Counted from the stretch's first letter, positions 27,389 to 36,182 are shown. The stretch: 64,000 nucleotides of DNA from Azospirillum doebereinerae (GCF_003989665.1 NZ_RZIJ01000011.1:124001-188000), one strand, 5' to 3'. Notes: a model not told the origin generated them from the sequence alone. Numbers and translations are program-made.

Positions 27389-28062
27389 GACCGGGCCTCC
27401 AGCCCCTGATTCTTCAAGTGACGGGCGATGCCGCTGGTGCGCGTCGCGGCGGTGAGCAGGCTTCCCGCGACGATGATCCAGCCGGCGGCGAGCAGGCTGT
27501 ACCGCGTCCCCCACAGGACATGCTCGACCGCCTGGGCCAGCAGGGCGACGGTGAGGGCGGCCATGCGGCGCTGCTTGGCCATCACCCCGCCGAAATCCTG
27601 CGTCAGCCCCAGCGCGCCGCCGAAGACCCGGACATAGGCGGTCAGCATCGCCGCCAGCGCCGCCGCCCAGCCGAGCCAGGGGAGGCCCACGGCGTAGCCC
27701 AGCGGCACCAGGAAGGCGGTGTCGGCGAAGCGGTCGGGGATCTCGTTGTAGAGCGCGCCGACCGGCGACCCCTTGCCGCCCTCCACCGCGACCATGCCGT
27801 CGAGCAGGTTGCACAGCAGGCGAAGCTGGACGCAGAGCGCGGCGCCGATCCAGGCGGCGATCCCGCCGTGCAGCAGCAGCGCGCCGCCGATCACGGCCCA
27901 GACCGCCGACAGCACGGAGATTTGGTTGGGCGTCACCGGCGTCGTGGTCAGCCACGCCGCCAGCCTCTGCGCCCAGCGGGCCTGGCGGGTGGCGATGGGG
28001 CGGCGGTCGGCGGCGGGGGCGGCGGCGCTCGCGGCGTGGTCCATCATGGGATCTCCCATCAT
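27385..28062 (-). CDS. CDP-alcohol phosphatidyltransferase family protein
   Basis: A 225-residue membrane protein of the CDP-alcohol phosphatidyltransferase family, which joins a CDP-activated lipid to an alcohol. The family motif DxxDGxxAR...GxxxDxxxD is present in altered form at about aa 84-112: NLLDGMVAVEGGKGS...GALYNEIPDRFAD. Here the first Asp is Asn, Arg after Ala is missing, and the third Asp is Glu. The alteration may mark a different substrate rather than loss of function, because the rest is intact. Start and stop overlap both neighbours (ATGA). It is similar in position to YnbA of E. coli. Confidence 0.8.
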   Translation of the reverse strand: MMGDPMMDHAASAAAPAADRRPIATRQARWAQRLAAWLTTTPVTPNQISVLSAVWAVIGGALLLHGGIAAWIGAALCVQLRLLCNLLDGMVAVEGGKGSPVGALYNEIPDRFADTAFLVPLGYAVGLPWLGWAAALAAMLTAYVRVFGGALGLTQDFGGVMAKQRRMAALTVALLAQAVEHVLWGTRYSLLAAGWIIVAGSLLTAATRTSGIARHLKNQGLEARS

Positions 28063-31000
28063 GCGGTCTCCTTGAGGGCGTCGGCGGCGAAGCGCGCGAC
28101 GGCCGGATAGTCGGTCTTGCCGGTGCCCAGCAACGGGATGGAGTCGAGGCGCAGCACGTCGCGCGGGATGGCGATCTCGGGCGCGCCCTTGCCGCGGGCG
28201 GCGGTGGCCAGCGCGTCGCGGGACAGCGCGGGGGCGGTCGTCACCAGAACGATGCGCTCGCCGCGCTTGGCGTCGGGCAGGGCGACGGCGGCGTGGGTGG
28301 CGTCGGGCTCGGCGAGGCTGGCGATCTCCTCGACCACGCCCAGCGCGATCATCTCGCCGGCCACCTTGGCGAAGCGCTTGACCCGGCCGACGATGCGGAT
28401 GAAGCCTTCGGCGTCGATGGTCACGATGTCGCCGGTGTCGTGCCACCCGCCGTCCGGCGGCTGGATCACGCTGGGACGGTCGGCGTGCAGGTAGCCCTTC
28501 ATCACGTTCGGCCCGCGCACCCGCAGCCGCCCGCCGGTCTCCACGCCGGGCACCGGCGTCAGCTCGGTCTCGATGCCGGGCAGGGCCTGGCCGACGCTGC
28601 CGGGGCGGAAGCGGGCCGGGGTGTTGACGGCGATCACCGGGGAGGTCTCGGTGGTGCCGTAGCCCTCCAGCAGGTGGACGCGCAGGCGCTCGGTGTAGAT
28701 CCGCCGCGTCTCGTCCTGGAGCCGCTCGGCCCCGGCGAAGACCAGCCGCAGCGAGCGGTAGTCGTAGGGGTCGGCCGTCCGCGCCCAGGCGTTCAGGAAG
28801 AAGTCGGTGCCGAACAGCACGGTGGCGTTGGTCTGGTAGACCAGCTCCGGGATCAGCCGGACGTGGCGCGGGTTGGGGTAGAGCACCGTCTTCACGCCGT
28901 TGAGGATCGGCAGCAGCATGCCCCCGGTCAGCCCGAAGGAGTGGAAGACGGGCAGGCAGTTGAACACCACGTCCTGCCGGGTGAAATCGACCACCGAGGC
29001 GATCTGCGTCAGGTTGGAGAGCAGGTTGCCGTGGCTGAGCGCCACGCCCTTGGGCGGCCCCTCCGACCCGGAGGTGAAGAGGATGGCGGCGACGTCGTCG
29101 TGGCCGCCCTGCTCCGGCAGCAGCCGGTCGGGCATGACCAGCGCCGCCAGGGCGCGCAGCTTGTCGCCGAGGCCGAGACCGCGCTTCACGTCCTCCAGAT
29201 AGACGATGGCGTGGTCGGCGGCGAGCGCCTCGACCAGCGCGCCCAGCCGCCCCTTCTCGATGAACTGGGCCGAGGTGACGACGCGGCGCACCCCGGCGGC
29301 GCGGCAGGCGGCCTTCACCGATTCCGGGCCGGCGGTGAAGTTAAGCATGGCGGCCGGGCGGCCATGGGCGGCGAGGCCGAAGAACACCGCCGCCGTCGGC
29401 GAGGCCGTGGGCAGCAGCACGCCGACCGCCTCGCCCGGTTCCGTCCCCCGCGCCAGGATGCGGCCGAGCACCAGGGCGCGGGCCGCCAGCGCCCGGTAGG
29501 ACACGGTCGAGAAGTCGCCGTCCTGCACCGCCGCCTCCCGCGCGCCGGTCTTGCGGCGGGCGTCGAGCAGGGCCAGCATCAGCGTGTCGGGCTGGCTGCG
29601 GGCGGCGCAGACGGTCTCCGTCATCACCCGCGACAGCCAGGATTTCAGCGCGGCGCGGCGCTTCTTGCCCATCAGCCCGCTGACGTCCGGGGTCAGGACC
29701 GGCGGCCGCACGGTGATGGTGATGCGCGGGAACAGGCCCAGCCGCAGCCGTCCCTTCATCCGCGACAGGACCGAGCGCTGGGCGCCCTCGATGCAGACCG
29801 GCACCACCGGGCAGCGCGCCTTGTCGGCCAGCATGCCGGGGCCGCCGTTGATCTTCATCAGCGAGCCGGTGACGGTGATCCGCCCCTCCGGGAAGACGCA
29901 GACCTTGTCGCCGTCGGCCAGCGCGCGGGCCAGCACGCGGGTGCCCAGCGGGTTGGTCGGGTCGATGGTGACGTGGTCGGCCATCGCCAGGAACGGCTTG
30001 ACCAGGGCCAGCTTGGCGATGTGGGTGTCGACCGCGAAGCGCATGCCCGGCAGGAAGGCGGCCAGCAGCGCGCCGTCCAGGAAGGACTGGTGGTTCGGCG
30101 TCACCACGGCGGCGCCCTCCAGCCCGGTCAGATGCTCCGCCCCGCGCACCTCGACGCGGAAGGCCAGTCGGAAGACGGCGCGGAACAGGGTGCGCAGCAG
30201 GCTCCGCCCATCGACGGCCAGCGCCATGACGACGGCCACCAGCATGCTCGCCCCGCCCCAGGCGGCGACGGCCAGCGGCGACAGGCCGAGCGCCAGCATC
30301 CCCGCCGCGACCGCCGAGCCCGCCACCATGTACAGCGCGTTGACCACGTTGGCGGCGGCGATGACGCGGGCGCGGGCCGAGGCGGCCGCCCGGTGCTGGA
30401 TCAGCGCGTAGAGCGGCACGGCGAAGGCGCCGCCCGCCGCCGCGATCACGAACAGGTCGGCCAGCAGCGGCAGCGCCCAGGGCTGGGCGAGCAGCGCCAG
30501 CGGCGACAGCGGCTCGGCCGGGGGGATGGCCGGGGTCAGCAGGGGCAGGGCGGCGCCGGCCAATGCTGCGACCAGCCCGGCCAGCGCCGCCTTGCCGGCG
30601 TCGGCGGTGGACGGCGTGCGGTGGCTCATCCCCGCCAGCACCGAGCCGGCGGCGACGCCGATGGCGAAGACCGCGAGCAGCAGCGTGGCGCCGTTGCTGT
30701 CGGCGCCCAGCGTCTCGCGGGCGATGGAGGGGAACTGCGCCATCACCACCGCGCCGACGCCCCAGAACACCGAGATGCCGTGGATCGCGCGCATCGACGC
30801 CTTGTCCCCGGCGACGGAGCGCAGCACCCGCGCCGTCACCGACACCGGGTTCAGCCCGACGCGCACCGCCGGGTCGGCGTTGCCGGCGCGCGGGATGAAC
30901 AGCGACGCGCCCAAGCCCAGCACCGCCGAGGCGCCGAGCAGCCCCGGCACCGCCCAGGGATGGACCAGCGCCAGCGAGCCGCCGGCGATGGTGCCGAGCA

Positions 31001-31469
31001 GGATGGCGACGAAGGTCCCGGCCTCCACCAGCCCGTTGCCGGCGGTCAGTTCGGACGGGGCCAGCAGGTCGGGCAGCAGGCCGTATTTGACCGGCCCGAA
31101 CATCGTGGAATGCGCGCCCATGCCGACCAGCGCGACGATCAGGACGGGCAGGTCGGCGGCGACGATGCCCCAGGAGGCGATGCCCATCAGCCCGATCTCC
31201 GCCAGCTTGACGGCGCGGGCGACCAGCGTGCGGTCGTAGCGGTCGGCGAGCTGCCCGGCGGTGGCCGAGAGCAGCAGGAAGGGCAGGGTGAAGGCGCCGG
31301 CCGCGAGCGTCGAGATCATCGCCCCGTTCAGCGGCCCCCCGGCGGCGATGCCGTAGACCGCGATCACCGCGATGGCGCCGCGCAGCACGTTGTCGCCGAA
31401 GGCGCCGAGGAACTGGGTGAGGAACAGCGGCAGGAAGCGCCGTGAGGCGAGCAGGGCGGGGGCGCTCAT
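28059..31469 (-). CDS. LplT-PlsC-Aas fusion: lysophospholipid flippase, acyltransferase and acyl-ACP synthetase
   Basis: A 1136-residue three-part protein. About aa 1-400 is an MFS transporter of the LplT type (FLTQFLGAFGDNVLRGA, then QLADRYDR). About aa 425-610 is a PlsC acyltransferase (NHQSFLD, FPEGRITVTG). About aa 635-1136 is an AMP-forming acyl-ACP synthetase (FTSGSEGPPKGVALSH, EGYGTTETSP, HDTGD, GRVKRFAKVAGEM). In E. coli the same work is split between LplT and Aas: lysophosphatidylethanolamine is moved in and re-acylated. The fused form is known in other Proteobacteria. Its start overlaps the TetR gene's stop (ATGA), so the regulator and the enzyme are in one transcript. Confidence 0.92.
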   Translation of the reverse strand: MSAPALLASRRFLPLFLTQFLGAFGDNVLRGAIAVIAVYGIAAGGPLNGAMISTLAAGAFTLPFLLLSATAGQLADRYDRTLVARAVKLAEIGLMGIASWGIVAADLPVLIVALVGMGAHSTMFGPVKYGLLPDLLAPSELTAGNGLVEAGTFVAILLGTIAGGSLALVHPWAVPGLLGASAVLGLGASLFIPRAGNADPAVRVGLNPVSVTARVLRSVAGDKASMRAIHGISVFWGVGAVVMAQFPSIARETLGADSNGATLLLAVFAIGVAAGSVLAGMSHRTPSTADAGKAALAGLVAALAGAALPLLTPAIPPAEPLSPLALLAQPWALPLLADLFVIAAAGGAFAVPLYALIQHRAAASARARVIAAANVVNALYMVAGSAVAAGMLALGLSPLAVAAWGGASMLVAVVMALAVDGRSLLRTLFRAVFRLAFRVEVRGAEHLTGLEGAAVVTPNHQSFLDGALLAAFLPGMRFAVDTHIAKLALVKPFLAMADHVTIDPTNPLGTRVLARALADGDKVCVFPEGRITVTGSLMKINGGPGMLADKARCPVVPVCIEGAQRSVLSRMKGRLRLGLFPRITITVRPPVLTPDVSGLMGKKRRAALKSWLSRVMTETVCAARSQPDTLMLALLDARRKTGAREAAVQDGDFSTVSYRALAARALVLGRILARGTEPGEAVGVLLPTASPTAAVFFGLAAHGRPAAMLNFTAGPESVKAACRAAGVRRVVTSAQFIEKGRLGALVEALAADHAIVYLEDVKRGLGLGDKLRALAALVMPDRLLPEQGGHDDVAAILFTSGSEGPPKGVALSHGNLLSNLTQIASVVDFTRQDVVFNCLPVFHSFGLTGGMLLPILNGVKTVLYPNPRHVRLIPELVYQTNATVLFGTDFFLNAWARTADPYDYRSLRLVFAGAERLQDETRRIYTERLRVHLLEGYGTTETSPVIAVNTPARFRPGSVGQALPGIETELTPVPGVETGGRLRVRGPNVMKGYLHADRPSVIQPPDGGWHDTGDIVTIDAEGFIRIVGRVKRFAKVAGEMIALGVVEEIASLAEPDATHAAVALPDAKRGERIVLVTTAPALSRDALATAARGKGAPEIAIPRDVLRLDSIPLLGTGKTDYPAVARFAADALKETA

Positions 31470-32053
31470 GGTTTGGCTCCGGGAACGGCGATGCCGGTGA
31501 GGATCGCGTCGGCGATGGGGCCGGCGAGCGTGGAGAGCGGGGCCGTCTGGCGGCCGTAGACGTGGGATTGGACGTTGAGGACGATGGCGCCGATGACGAT
31601 GTGGGCCAGCGCGTCCTTGTCGGCCCGGACGACGCTGCCCTCGGCGATGCCCTCGGCGACGATGCGGCAGATCACGTCCACCGGGGTTTCCTGCCCCTGC
31701 GGCACCAGCGGCAGCGAATCGTGCTGCGACAGCAGCAGGAAGCGGGCGCGGTCGGGGGCGGATTCGGCGAGGTGGAAGGCGTGGTGAATGACCCGCCGCA
31801 GCCGCTCGGGCGCCGGGCCGCTTCCGGCCGCGTCGCGCAGGGTCTGCGACATGGCGGTGTATTCCGCCGCGAACAGCTCGGCCGCCAAGTCCTCCTTGCT
31901 CGGCCAGTGGCGGTAGAGCGCGCCCTCCGACACCCCGGCGGAGCGGGCGATGTCCTTGACCGTCGTCGCCCGCACCCCTTTCTGGGCGAACAGCGCGATG
32001 GCGGCGTCGCGGACCTTGTGGCGGACATCGGGAGGGCGGGCATCGGCGGACAC
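31466..32053 (-). CDS. TetR-family regulator of the phospholipid operon
   Basis: A 195-residue TetR regulator with an N-terminal helix-turn-helix (about aa 12-58; DAAIALFAQKGVRATTVKDIARSAGVSEGALYRHWPSKEDL) and a helical ligand-binding domain. It is the first gene of the lipid operon and overlaps the fusion gene by four bases. A perfect-arm palindrome 14 bp upstream of its start is the probable operator, so it likely represses its own operon. Lipid or acyl-CoA ligands are plausible from context. Confidence 0.88.
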   Translation of the reverse strand: MSADARPPDVRHKVRDAAIALFAQKGVRATTVKDIARSAGVSEGALYRHWPSKEDLAAELFAAEYTAMSQTLRDAAGSGPAPERLRRVIHHAFHLAESAPDRARFLLLSQHDSLPLVPQGQETPVDVICRIVAEGIAEGSVVRADKDALAHIVIGAIVLNVQSHVYGRQTAPLSTLAGPIADAILTGIAVPGAKP

Positions 32054-32066
32054 GGCGCACCTTTAC

Positions 32067-32086
32067 GTGAGTGAATGTTCACTCAC
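32067..32086. promoter_or_regulatory. TetR operator palindrome
   Basis: GTGAGTGAA (32067-32075) and TTCACTCAC (32078-32086) are exact inverted repeats around TG. The site lies 14 bp upstream of the TetR start codon, where a repressor would block the operon promoter. Size and symmetry fit TetR-family operators. Confidence 0.75.
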
Positions 32087-32160
32087 ACGATGACGAGGCC
32101 ATTCCCGGAACGCAACGGGATTCGTGGGGCTACCTCTTTTGTTGAGGGGGGTGGAGATGC

Positions 32161-32291
32161 GGCGGCGTTTGCCCCCTCCCCATCCCTCCCCCGCTTGTCA
32201 GCGGGAGAGGGGGCCGGACTTTTGCCAGCGTTCGGCGGAGTTCCCTCTCCCGCAACGCGGGGGAGGGTTTAGGGAGGGGGCAAACGCCGCC
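32161..32291. repeat. Palindromic repeat family A, copy 2
   Basis: The outer arms at 32161-32180 (GGCGGCGTTTGCCCCCTCCC) and 32272-32291 are perfect 20-bp inverted complements, with inner arms CTCCCCCGC and GCGGGGGAG. It separates the TetR operon's control region from the end of the ATP-grasp gene and could also act as that gene's terminator. Confidence 0.87.
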
Positions 32292-32300
32292 GGGGCTGCC

Positions 32301-33503
32301 TCACCCGATCCGATGCGGGACGAAGCGGCTGGTGTTGCCGGTGATCAGGGCGCGGTCCTCTCGGATGCCCATCCCGCACGCCGTGCCCCCGGCCATCCAG
32401 ACGCCGAAGACGGCGTGGTTGCCGTCCGCCTCCGCCAGCGGCGTGAAGGCCTGATAGACCCAGCCGTCCTCCACATACGGCCCCTCCGTCTGGGCGATCG
32501 GCTGACCGACCGGGAGGCCGGCGGCGTCCAGGGTCGCGATGCTGACGTTGCGGCCCTCGCGGCCGAGCAGCGGCTTGGCCACCACCGTGCTGCCGGCCGG
32601 AAAGCCGCTGCGGTCGAGCGCGGTCGGCAGCAGGTTCGGGTGGCCGGGGTTTAGTTCCCACAGCAGGGCGAACAGCCCCTTGGACGCCATCACCATCTTC
32701 CAGGCCGGCTCGATCACCCGGATCCGCCCTTGCGCAGCGGCGGCGACCAGTTCGCGGCCGGTCGTCTCCCCGATCATCCAGTCCCAGGGATACAGCTTCA
32801 TCAGATGCCGGATCGGCAGCCCGGCATCGTCCAGGAAGCGCTGGGAGGAATCGTCGTAGCGGATCGCCTGGATCGGCATCGCCTTGGTGGTCATGCCCGC
32901 CCGCAGCGCCAGCGTCTGGAGGTAGGCGATGGTCGCCTCGTCCTCCGGGTGCGGCATCAGGCAGGCGAAATGAACCGCCTCCTCCTGGGTGCCGAGCCCC
33001 GGAAATTCCCGCATCCGCGCCTGCCAGCGTTCGACCAGAGCCTCCTCCAGGCTGTTGAACTGGTCGTCCTCCGGGTGGGTGTCCTGGAGCCAGCACCATT
33101 GCGCGACCGCCGTCTCGTAGAGCGAGGTCGGCGTTTCGGCGTTCAGTTCCAGCGCCTTGGGCGGACCGCCCTTGCCGTCCCAGGCGAAGTCGAAGCGCGC
33201 GTAGAGCGGCATGTCCCGCGCGTCGCGTTCGGCCCAGCTCGCCTCGATGGCCGGGGCGGCCCAGCGGGGGATGCCGACCGCCTCGTACAGGCCCCGCGTC
33301 ACCACATGGCCGACCGCCGCCTCGCACAGCCGGTAGACCTCCTCGGCGGCGGCCTCCAGCGTTTCGATTTCAGCGAGGGAGAAGCGCCAATGGGCGCTTT
33401 CGTCCCAATAGGGCGTGCCGTCCTCGTCCGTGTGGAAGGGGAAGCCGATCTCGTCGAGCTTGGCCTGCCACTGCGGGCGGGGTGTCGTCCGGACGCGCTC
33501 CAT
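32301..33503 (-). CDS. Glutathionylspermidine synthase-like ATP-grasp protein (YgiC/YjfC type)
   Basis: A 400-residue protein of the glutathionylspermidine synthase pre-ATP-grasp family (YgiC/YjfC branch), which probably forms an amide bond using ATP. Sequence hallmarks are RFDFAWDGKGGPPKALELNAETPTSLYE near aa 100, LKLYPWDWM near aa 225, and KPLLGREGRNVSI near aa 300. The E. coli relatives lack the amidase domain of Gss, and the true substrate is unknown. The gene starts 4 bp after the stop of the DUF1190 lipoprotein gene, in the conserved order DUF350-DUF1190-GspS-like. Confidence 0.87.
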   Translation of the reverse strand: MERVRTTPRPQWQAKLDEIGFPFHTDEDGTPYWDESAHWRFSLAEIETLEAAAEEVYRLCEAAVGHVVTRGLYEAVGIPRWAAPAIEASWAERDARDMPLYARFDFAWDGKGGPPKALELNAETPTSLYETAVAQWCWLQDTHPEDDQFNSLEEALVERWQARMREFPGLGTQEEAVHFACLMPHPEDEATIAYLQTLALRAGMTTKAMPIQAIRYDDSSQRFLDDAGLPIRHLMKLYPWDWMIGETTGRELVAAAAQGRIRVIEPAWKMVMASKGLFALLWELNPGHPNLLPTALDRSGFPAGSTVVAKPLLGREGRNVSIATLDAAGLPVGQPIAQTEGPYVEDGWVYQAFTPLAEADGNHAVFGVWMAGGTACGMGIREDRALITGNTSRFVPHRIG

Positions 33504-33507
33504 GGCG

Positions 33508-34125
33508 TCAGCTTCCCGAGAAGCCGTGCGAGGAGCCGGTCGAGCCGAACCCCGCGCTGCGCCCGGTCGTCGGGACCGTGAAGGACTTGCCCGCGTTGGC
33601 CCCGCCGGGCCGGTAGTAGGAGCCGGAGCTGGTGGCGACCCCGCCCGATCCCTGCCGCGCCTGATCCTGGCGCGGCAGCACCGGCGCGGTTCCGATCTGG
33701 GTCCGGCCGGTGCGCGCGTAGCCCTGGCGGTCGAAATAGACCGGCTGCGAGAAGCCGCCGGACAGGCTGCGCCCAACCATGAAACCGACCAGCGCCGGGA
33801 CGAAGACGTTGCCCATGCCGCTGCCCTGGCCGCCGCCCGGATTGTCCGCCTGACCGTTCGCCTGGGCGTCGTCCGCCGGGGTGCAGGCGCCGTCGCCCAT
33901 CTCCGCCTCGCAGGCCTCGCGGCTGGCGAAGCGCGGGGCGGTCGCTTGGTGCTCCTGGCGGGCGGCGGCGAAGGCCGTGCCGCAGTCGGCGGCGGACATC
34001 TCGACGGCGCAGGCCTCGACGGACGGGAAGACGGTCGTGGCCTCGGGCGCGTCCTCGCCGCAGGCGACCAGGATCGGGCTGATGCCGCCCAGCAGCAGGG
34101 CCGCCACGGTGTGGGAGCGTTTCAT
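33508..34125 (-). CDS. DUF1190 lipoprotein (YgiB-like)
   Basis: A 205-residue lipoprotein with signal MKRSHTVAALLLGGISPILVAC; the lipobox is LVAC, so Cys22 would carry the lipid. The Cys-rich middle (SVEACAVEMSAADCGTAFAAA ... ASREACEAEMGDGACTP) and the Gly/Ser-rich C-terminus match the DUF1190/YgiB family. Strong AAGGAGGG ribosome-binding site. It is the middle gene of a three-gene unit with DUF350 and the ATP-grasp protein; function is unknown, but the trio is conserved in distant bacteria. Confidence 0.83.
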   Translation of the reverse strand: MKRSHTVAALLLGGISPILVACGEDAPEATTVFPSVEACAVEMSAADCGTAFAAARQEHQATAPRFASREACEAEMGDGACTPADDAQANGQADNPGGGQGSGMGNVFVPALVGFMVGRSLSGGFSQPVYFDRQGYARTGRTQIGTAPVLPRQDQARQGSGGVATSSGSYYRPGGANAGKSFTVPTTGRSAGFGSTGSSHGFSGS

Positions 34126-34141
34126 CGGATCCCTCCTTCCC

Positions 34142-34555
34142 TCAATAGGTCAGCGAACCGTAGTTCAACAGCCCGACCGCGATGGACAGGCTGCCGAGCA
34201 GAACGCCGTAGGCGGTGCGGTCGGCCTCGACCCCGGCGCGGAAATCGGGCAGCAGCACGCGCGAGCCGATGACGTAGGCGACGATCTGCGAGACCAGCGC
34301 GATCACCCCCCACACCGCCAGATCGAGGAGGCTGGTGGTGTGGGACGCGACGCTCATCAGCGGCAGGGCGAAGCCGATCATGGCGCCGCCGAGCGTGAGC
34401 GCGGCGGTGGTGTTCCCCTGGCGGACCAGCGCCAGATCGCGGTACGGCGTGACGGCGGTGTAGGCCACGATGAACAGCATCAGGAAGCCCAGCATCACCG
34501 CCGCGAAGAGCAGATAGGACGGCAGGGTCGTCAGGGACTGGAGAATGGGCGCCAT
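34142..34555 (-). CDS. DUF350 membrane protein (YjfL-like)
   Basis: A 137-residue protein with four predicted membrane helices (about aa 12-34, 50-70, 78-98 and 115-135), which together with GNTTAALTLGGAMIGFALPL near aa 47 is typical of DUF350/YjfL. It begins the operon, 16 bp before the DUF1190 gene. The molecular role is unknown. Confidence 0.82.
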   Translation of the reverse strand: MAPILQSLTTLPSYLLFAAVMLGFLMLFIVAYTAVTPYRDLALVRQGNTTAALTLGGAMIGFALPLMSVASHTTSLLDLAVWGVIALVSQIVAYVIGSRVLLPDFRAGVEADRTAYGVLLGSLSIAVGLLNYGSLTY

Positions 34556-34767
34556 GCGATCATCCGACGTTACGTTGTCCGGCCGCAGGGTTGCACCTCA
34601 TGCGGGCATGCGTCCAGCGCCAATCGGGAGGATTGCGCTGGAGGTTGGTCATACGCCCTCGCATCGGGCCGCCGCGTCCGTCCGACCGCGCTGCCCGCCA
34701 CGGATCGTTCCGCGCGGCGCGCTGTTGGTCCTGCAACGCGGAATTTTCAAAGACGGGAACCGGCATC

Positions 34768-35088
34768 ATGGAACGCACGCAGATCGACCTGTCCGGCTGG
34801 CTTCTCCTGTCGATCGCGGGCGAGGAATACCTGATGGGCCACAGCGAACAGACCGGCGCGCTGCTGCTGTCCGCCCCGCTGGTGGAAGTGGATCCCGCCG
34901 TCACGCCGGAGTGGGCGGTGGCCGATGGCGGCATGCGCTACCGGCTCGCCCCGTCGCGGGGGTTGCGCGACGCCCAGGATCTCGACGACGCGGCGGCGCT
35001 GCTCGCCGATTCGCTGGCGGCCTGGGGGATTCCGGACGAGGAGCGGGCGGCGGCCATGCAGCAGGTCTTCGGCCCGTCGCCGTCCTGA
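34768..35088 (+). CDS. Hypothetical protein, 106 residues
   Basis: A small acidic soluble protein starting MERTQIDLSGWLLLSIAGEE. It has no signal peptide or membrane segment, and no family was recognised. The ATG was chosen over an earlier in-frame start at 34591 because codon use and composition look coding only from here. It lies between the divergent DUF350 gene and the MBL-fold gene, 128 bp from the latter. The context gives no clear function. Confidence 0.55.
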   Translation: MERTQIDLSGWLLLSIAGEEYLMGHSEQTGALLLSAPLVEVDPAVTPEWAVADGGMRYRLAPSRGLRDAQDLDDAAALLADSLAAWGIPDEERAAAMQQVFGPSPS

Positions 35089-35123
35089 CTCCGCCCACGG
35101 CAGGAGCCGCGTGGGGAACGCGT

Positions 35124-35150
35124 TGCATGATTTCATTTGAAACGGTATGT
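35124..35150 (+). promoter_or_regulatory. Operator-promoter for MBL-fold gene
   Basis: TTTCATTTGAAA has exact TTTCA/TGAAA arms at 35131-35142 and is followed by CGGTATGTT, with a possible TTGCAT -35 at 35124 and TATGTT -10 at 35145. The same operator plus NGTATNNT pattern occurs upstream of the FAD monooxygenase gene at 38112. It lies about 70 bp upstream of the start at 35217. Confidence 0.5.
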
Positions 35151-35216
35151 TCGACCAATCAACAGGCGGTGCCGCGCCGCGCCGTCCCGCGAACCACCGG
35201 CTTCGGGAATCCCGCC

Positions 35217-36167
35217 ATGTCCAGTTCCTTCGCCTCGCACGCCGACCTCGACGACAAGACGGTCAGCTTCGACCGGCTCTCCGACAACGCCTACGCCTAC
35301 ACGGCGGAGGGCGATCCCAACACGGGCGTCGTCGTCGGCGACGACGCGGTGATGGTGATCGACACCCAGGCGACGCCGGTCATGGCGCAGGACGTCGTCC
35401 GCCGCATCCGGACGGTGACCGACAAGCCGATCCGCCACGTCGTGCTGTCGCACTACCACGCGGTGCGCGTGCTCGGCGCCTCGGGCTATGCGCCAGAGCA
35501 GATCATCGCCAGCGAGGACACCCGCGACCTGATCGTCGAGCGCGGCGAGGCCGACATGGCGAGCGAGATCGGCCGCTTCCCCCGCCTGTTCCGCGCCGTG
35601 GAGTCGGTGCCCGGCCTGACGTGGCCGACCATCACCTTCACCGGCAAGATGACGCTGTGGCTGGGCGGGCTGGAGGTGCAGCTTCTCCAGCTCGGGCGCG
35701 GGCACAGCAAGGGCGACACGGTGGTGTGGCTGCCTCGGCAGAAGATCCTGTTCTCCGGCGATCTGGTCGAATACGGCGCCACGCCCTATTGCGGCGACGC
35801 CTATTTCACGAACTGGCCGGCGACCCTGGACGCGCTGGCGGCGCTGAAGCCGGAAAAGCTGGTGCCGGGGCGGGGCGCCGCGCTGACCACGCCCGAGCAG
35901 GTGCAGGAGGGGCTGCGCGGCACCCGCGCCTTCACCAGCGAGCTGTTCGCGCTGGTCCGCCAGGGCGTCGCGGCCGGCAAGGATCTGCGCGCGATCTACA
36001 AGGAGACCCACGCCGCCCTGAAACCGACCTTCGGCCATTGGGTGATCTTCGACCACTGCATGCCGTTCAACGTCACCCGCGCCTACGACGAGGCGACGGG
36101 CCACGTCGATCCCCGCATCTGGACCGCCGAGCGCGACCAGGAGATGTGGCGCCAGTTGGAAGGGTGA
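35217..36167 (+). CDS. Metallo-beta-lactamase-fold hydrolase
   Basis: A 316-residue MBL-fold protein. The core is visible (VVGDDAVMVIDTQATP; LSHYHAVRVLGAS; GRGHSKGDTVVWLP; FSGDLVEY). The usual HxHxDH metal motif is here HYHAVRV from aa 79, so two His are kept but the Asp and third His are lost; the later His in GRGHSKGD and Asp in FSGDLV are kept. This altered motif may bind one metal or act on an unusual substrate. It is paired by position and by a shared promoter motif with an aromatic hydroxylase on the opposite strand, which suggests a ring-cleavage or ester step in aromatic breakdown. Confidence 0.82.
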   Translation: MSSSFASHADLDDKTVSFDRLSDNAYAYTAEGDPNTGVVVGDDAVMVIDTQATPVMAQDVVRRIRTVTDKPIRHVVLSHYHAVRVLGASGYAPEQIIASEDTRDLIVERGEADMASEIGRFPRLFRAVESVPGLTWPTITFTGKMTLWLGGLEVQLLQLGRGHSKGDTVVWLPRQKILFSGDLVEYGATPYCGDAYFTNWPATLDALAALKPEKLVPGRGAALTTPEQVQEGLRGTRAFTSELFALVRQGVAAGKDLRAIYKETHAALKPTFGHWVIFDHCMPFNVTRAYDEATGHVDPRIWTAERDQEMWRQLEG

Positions 36168-36182
36168 GCGAACCCGGACGGG

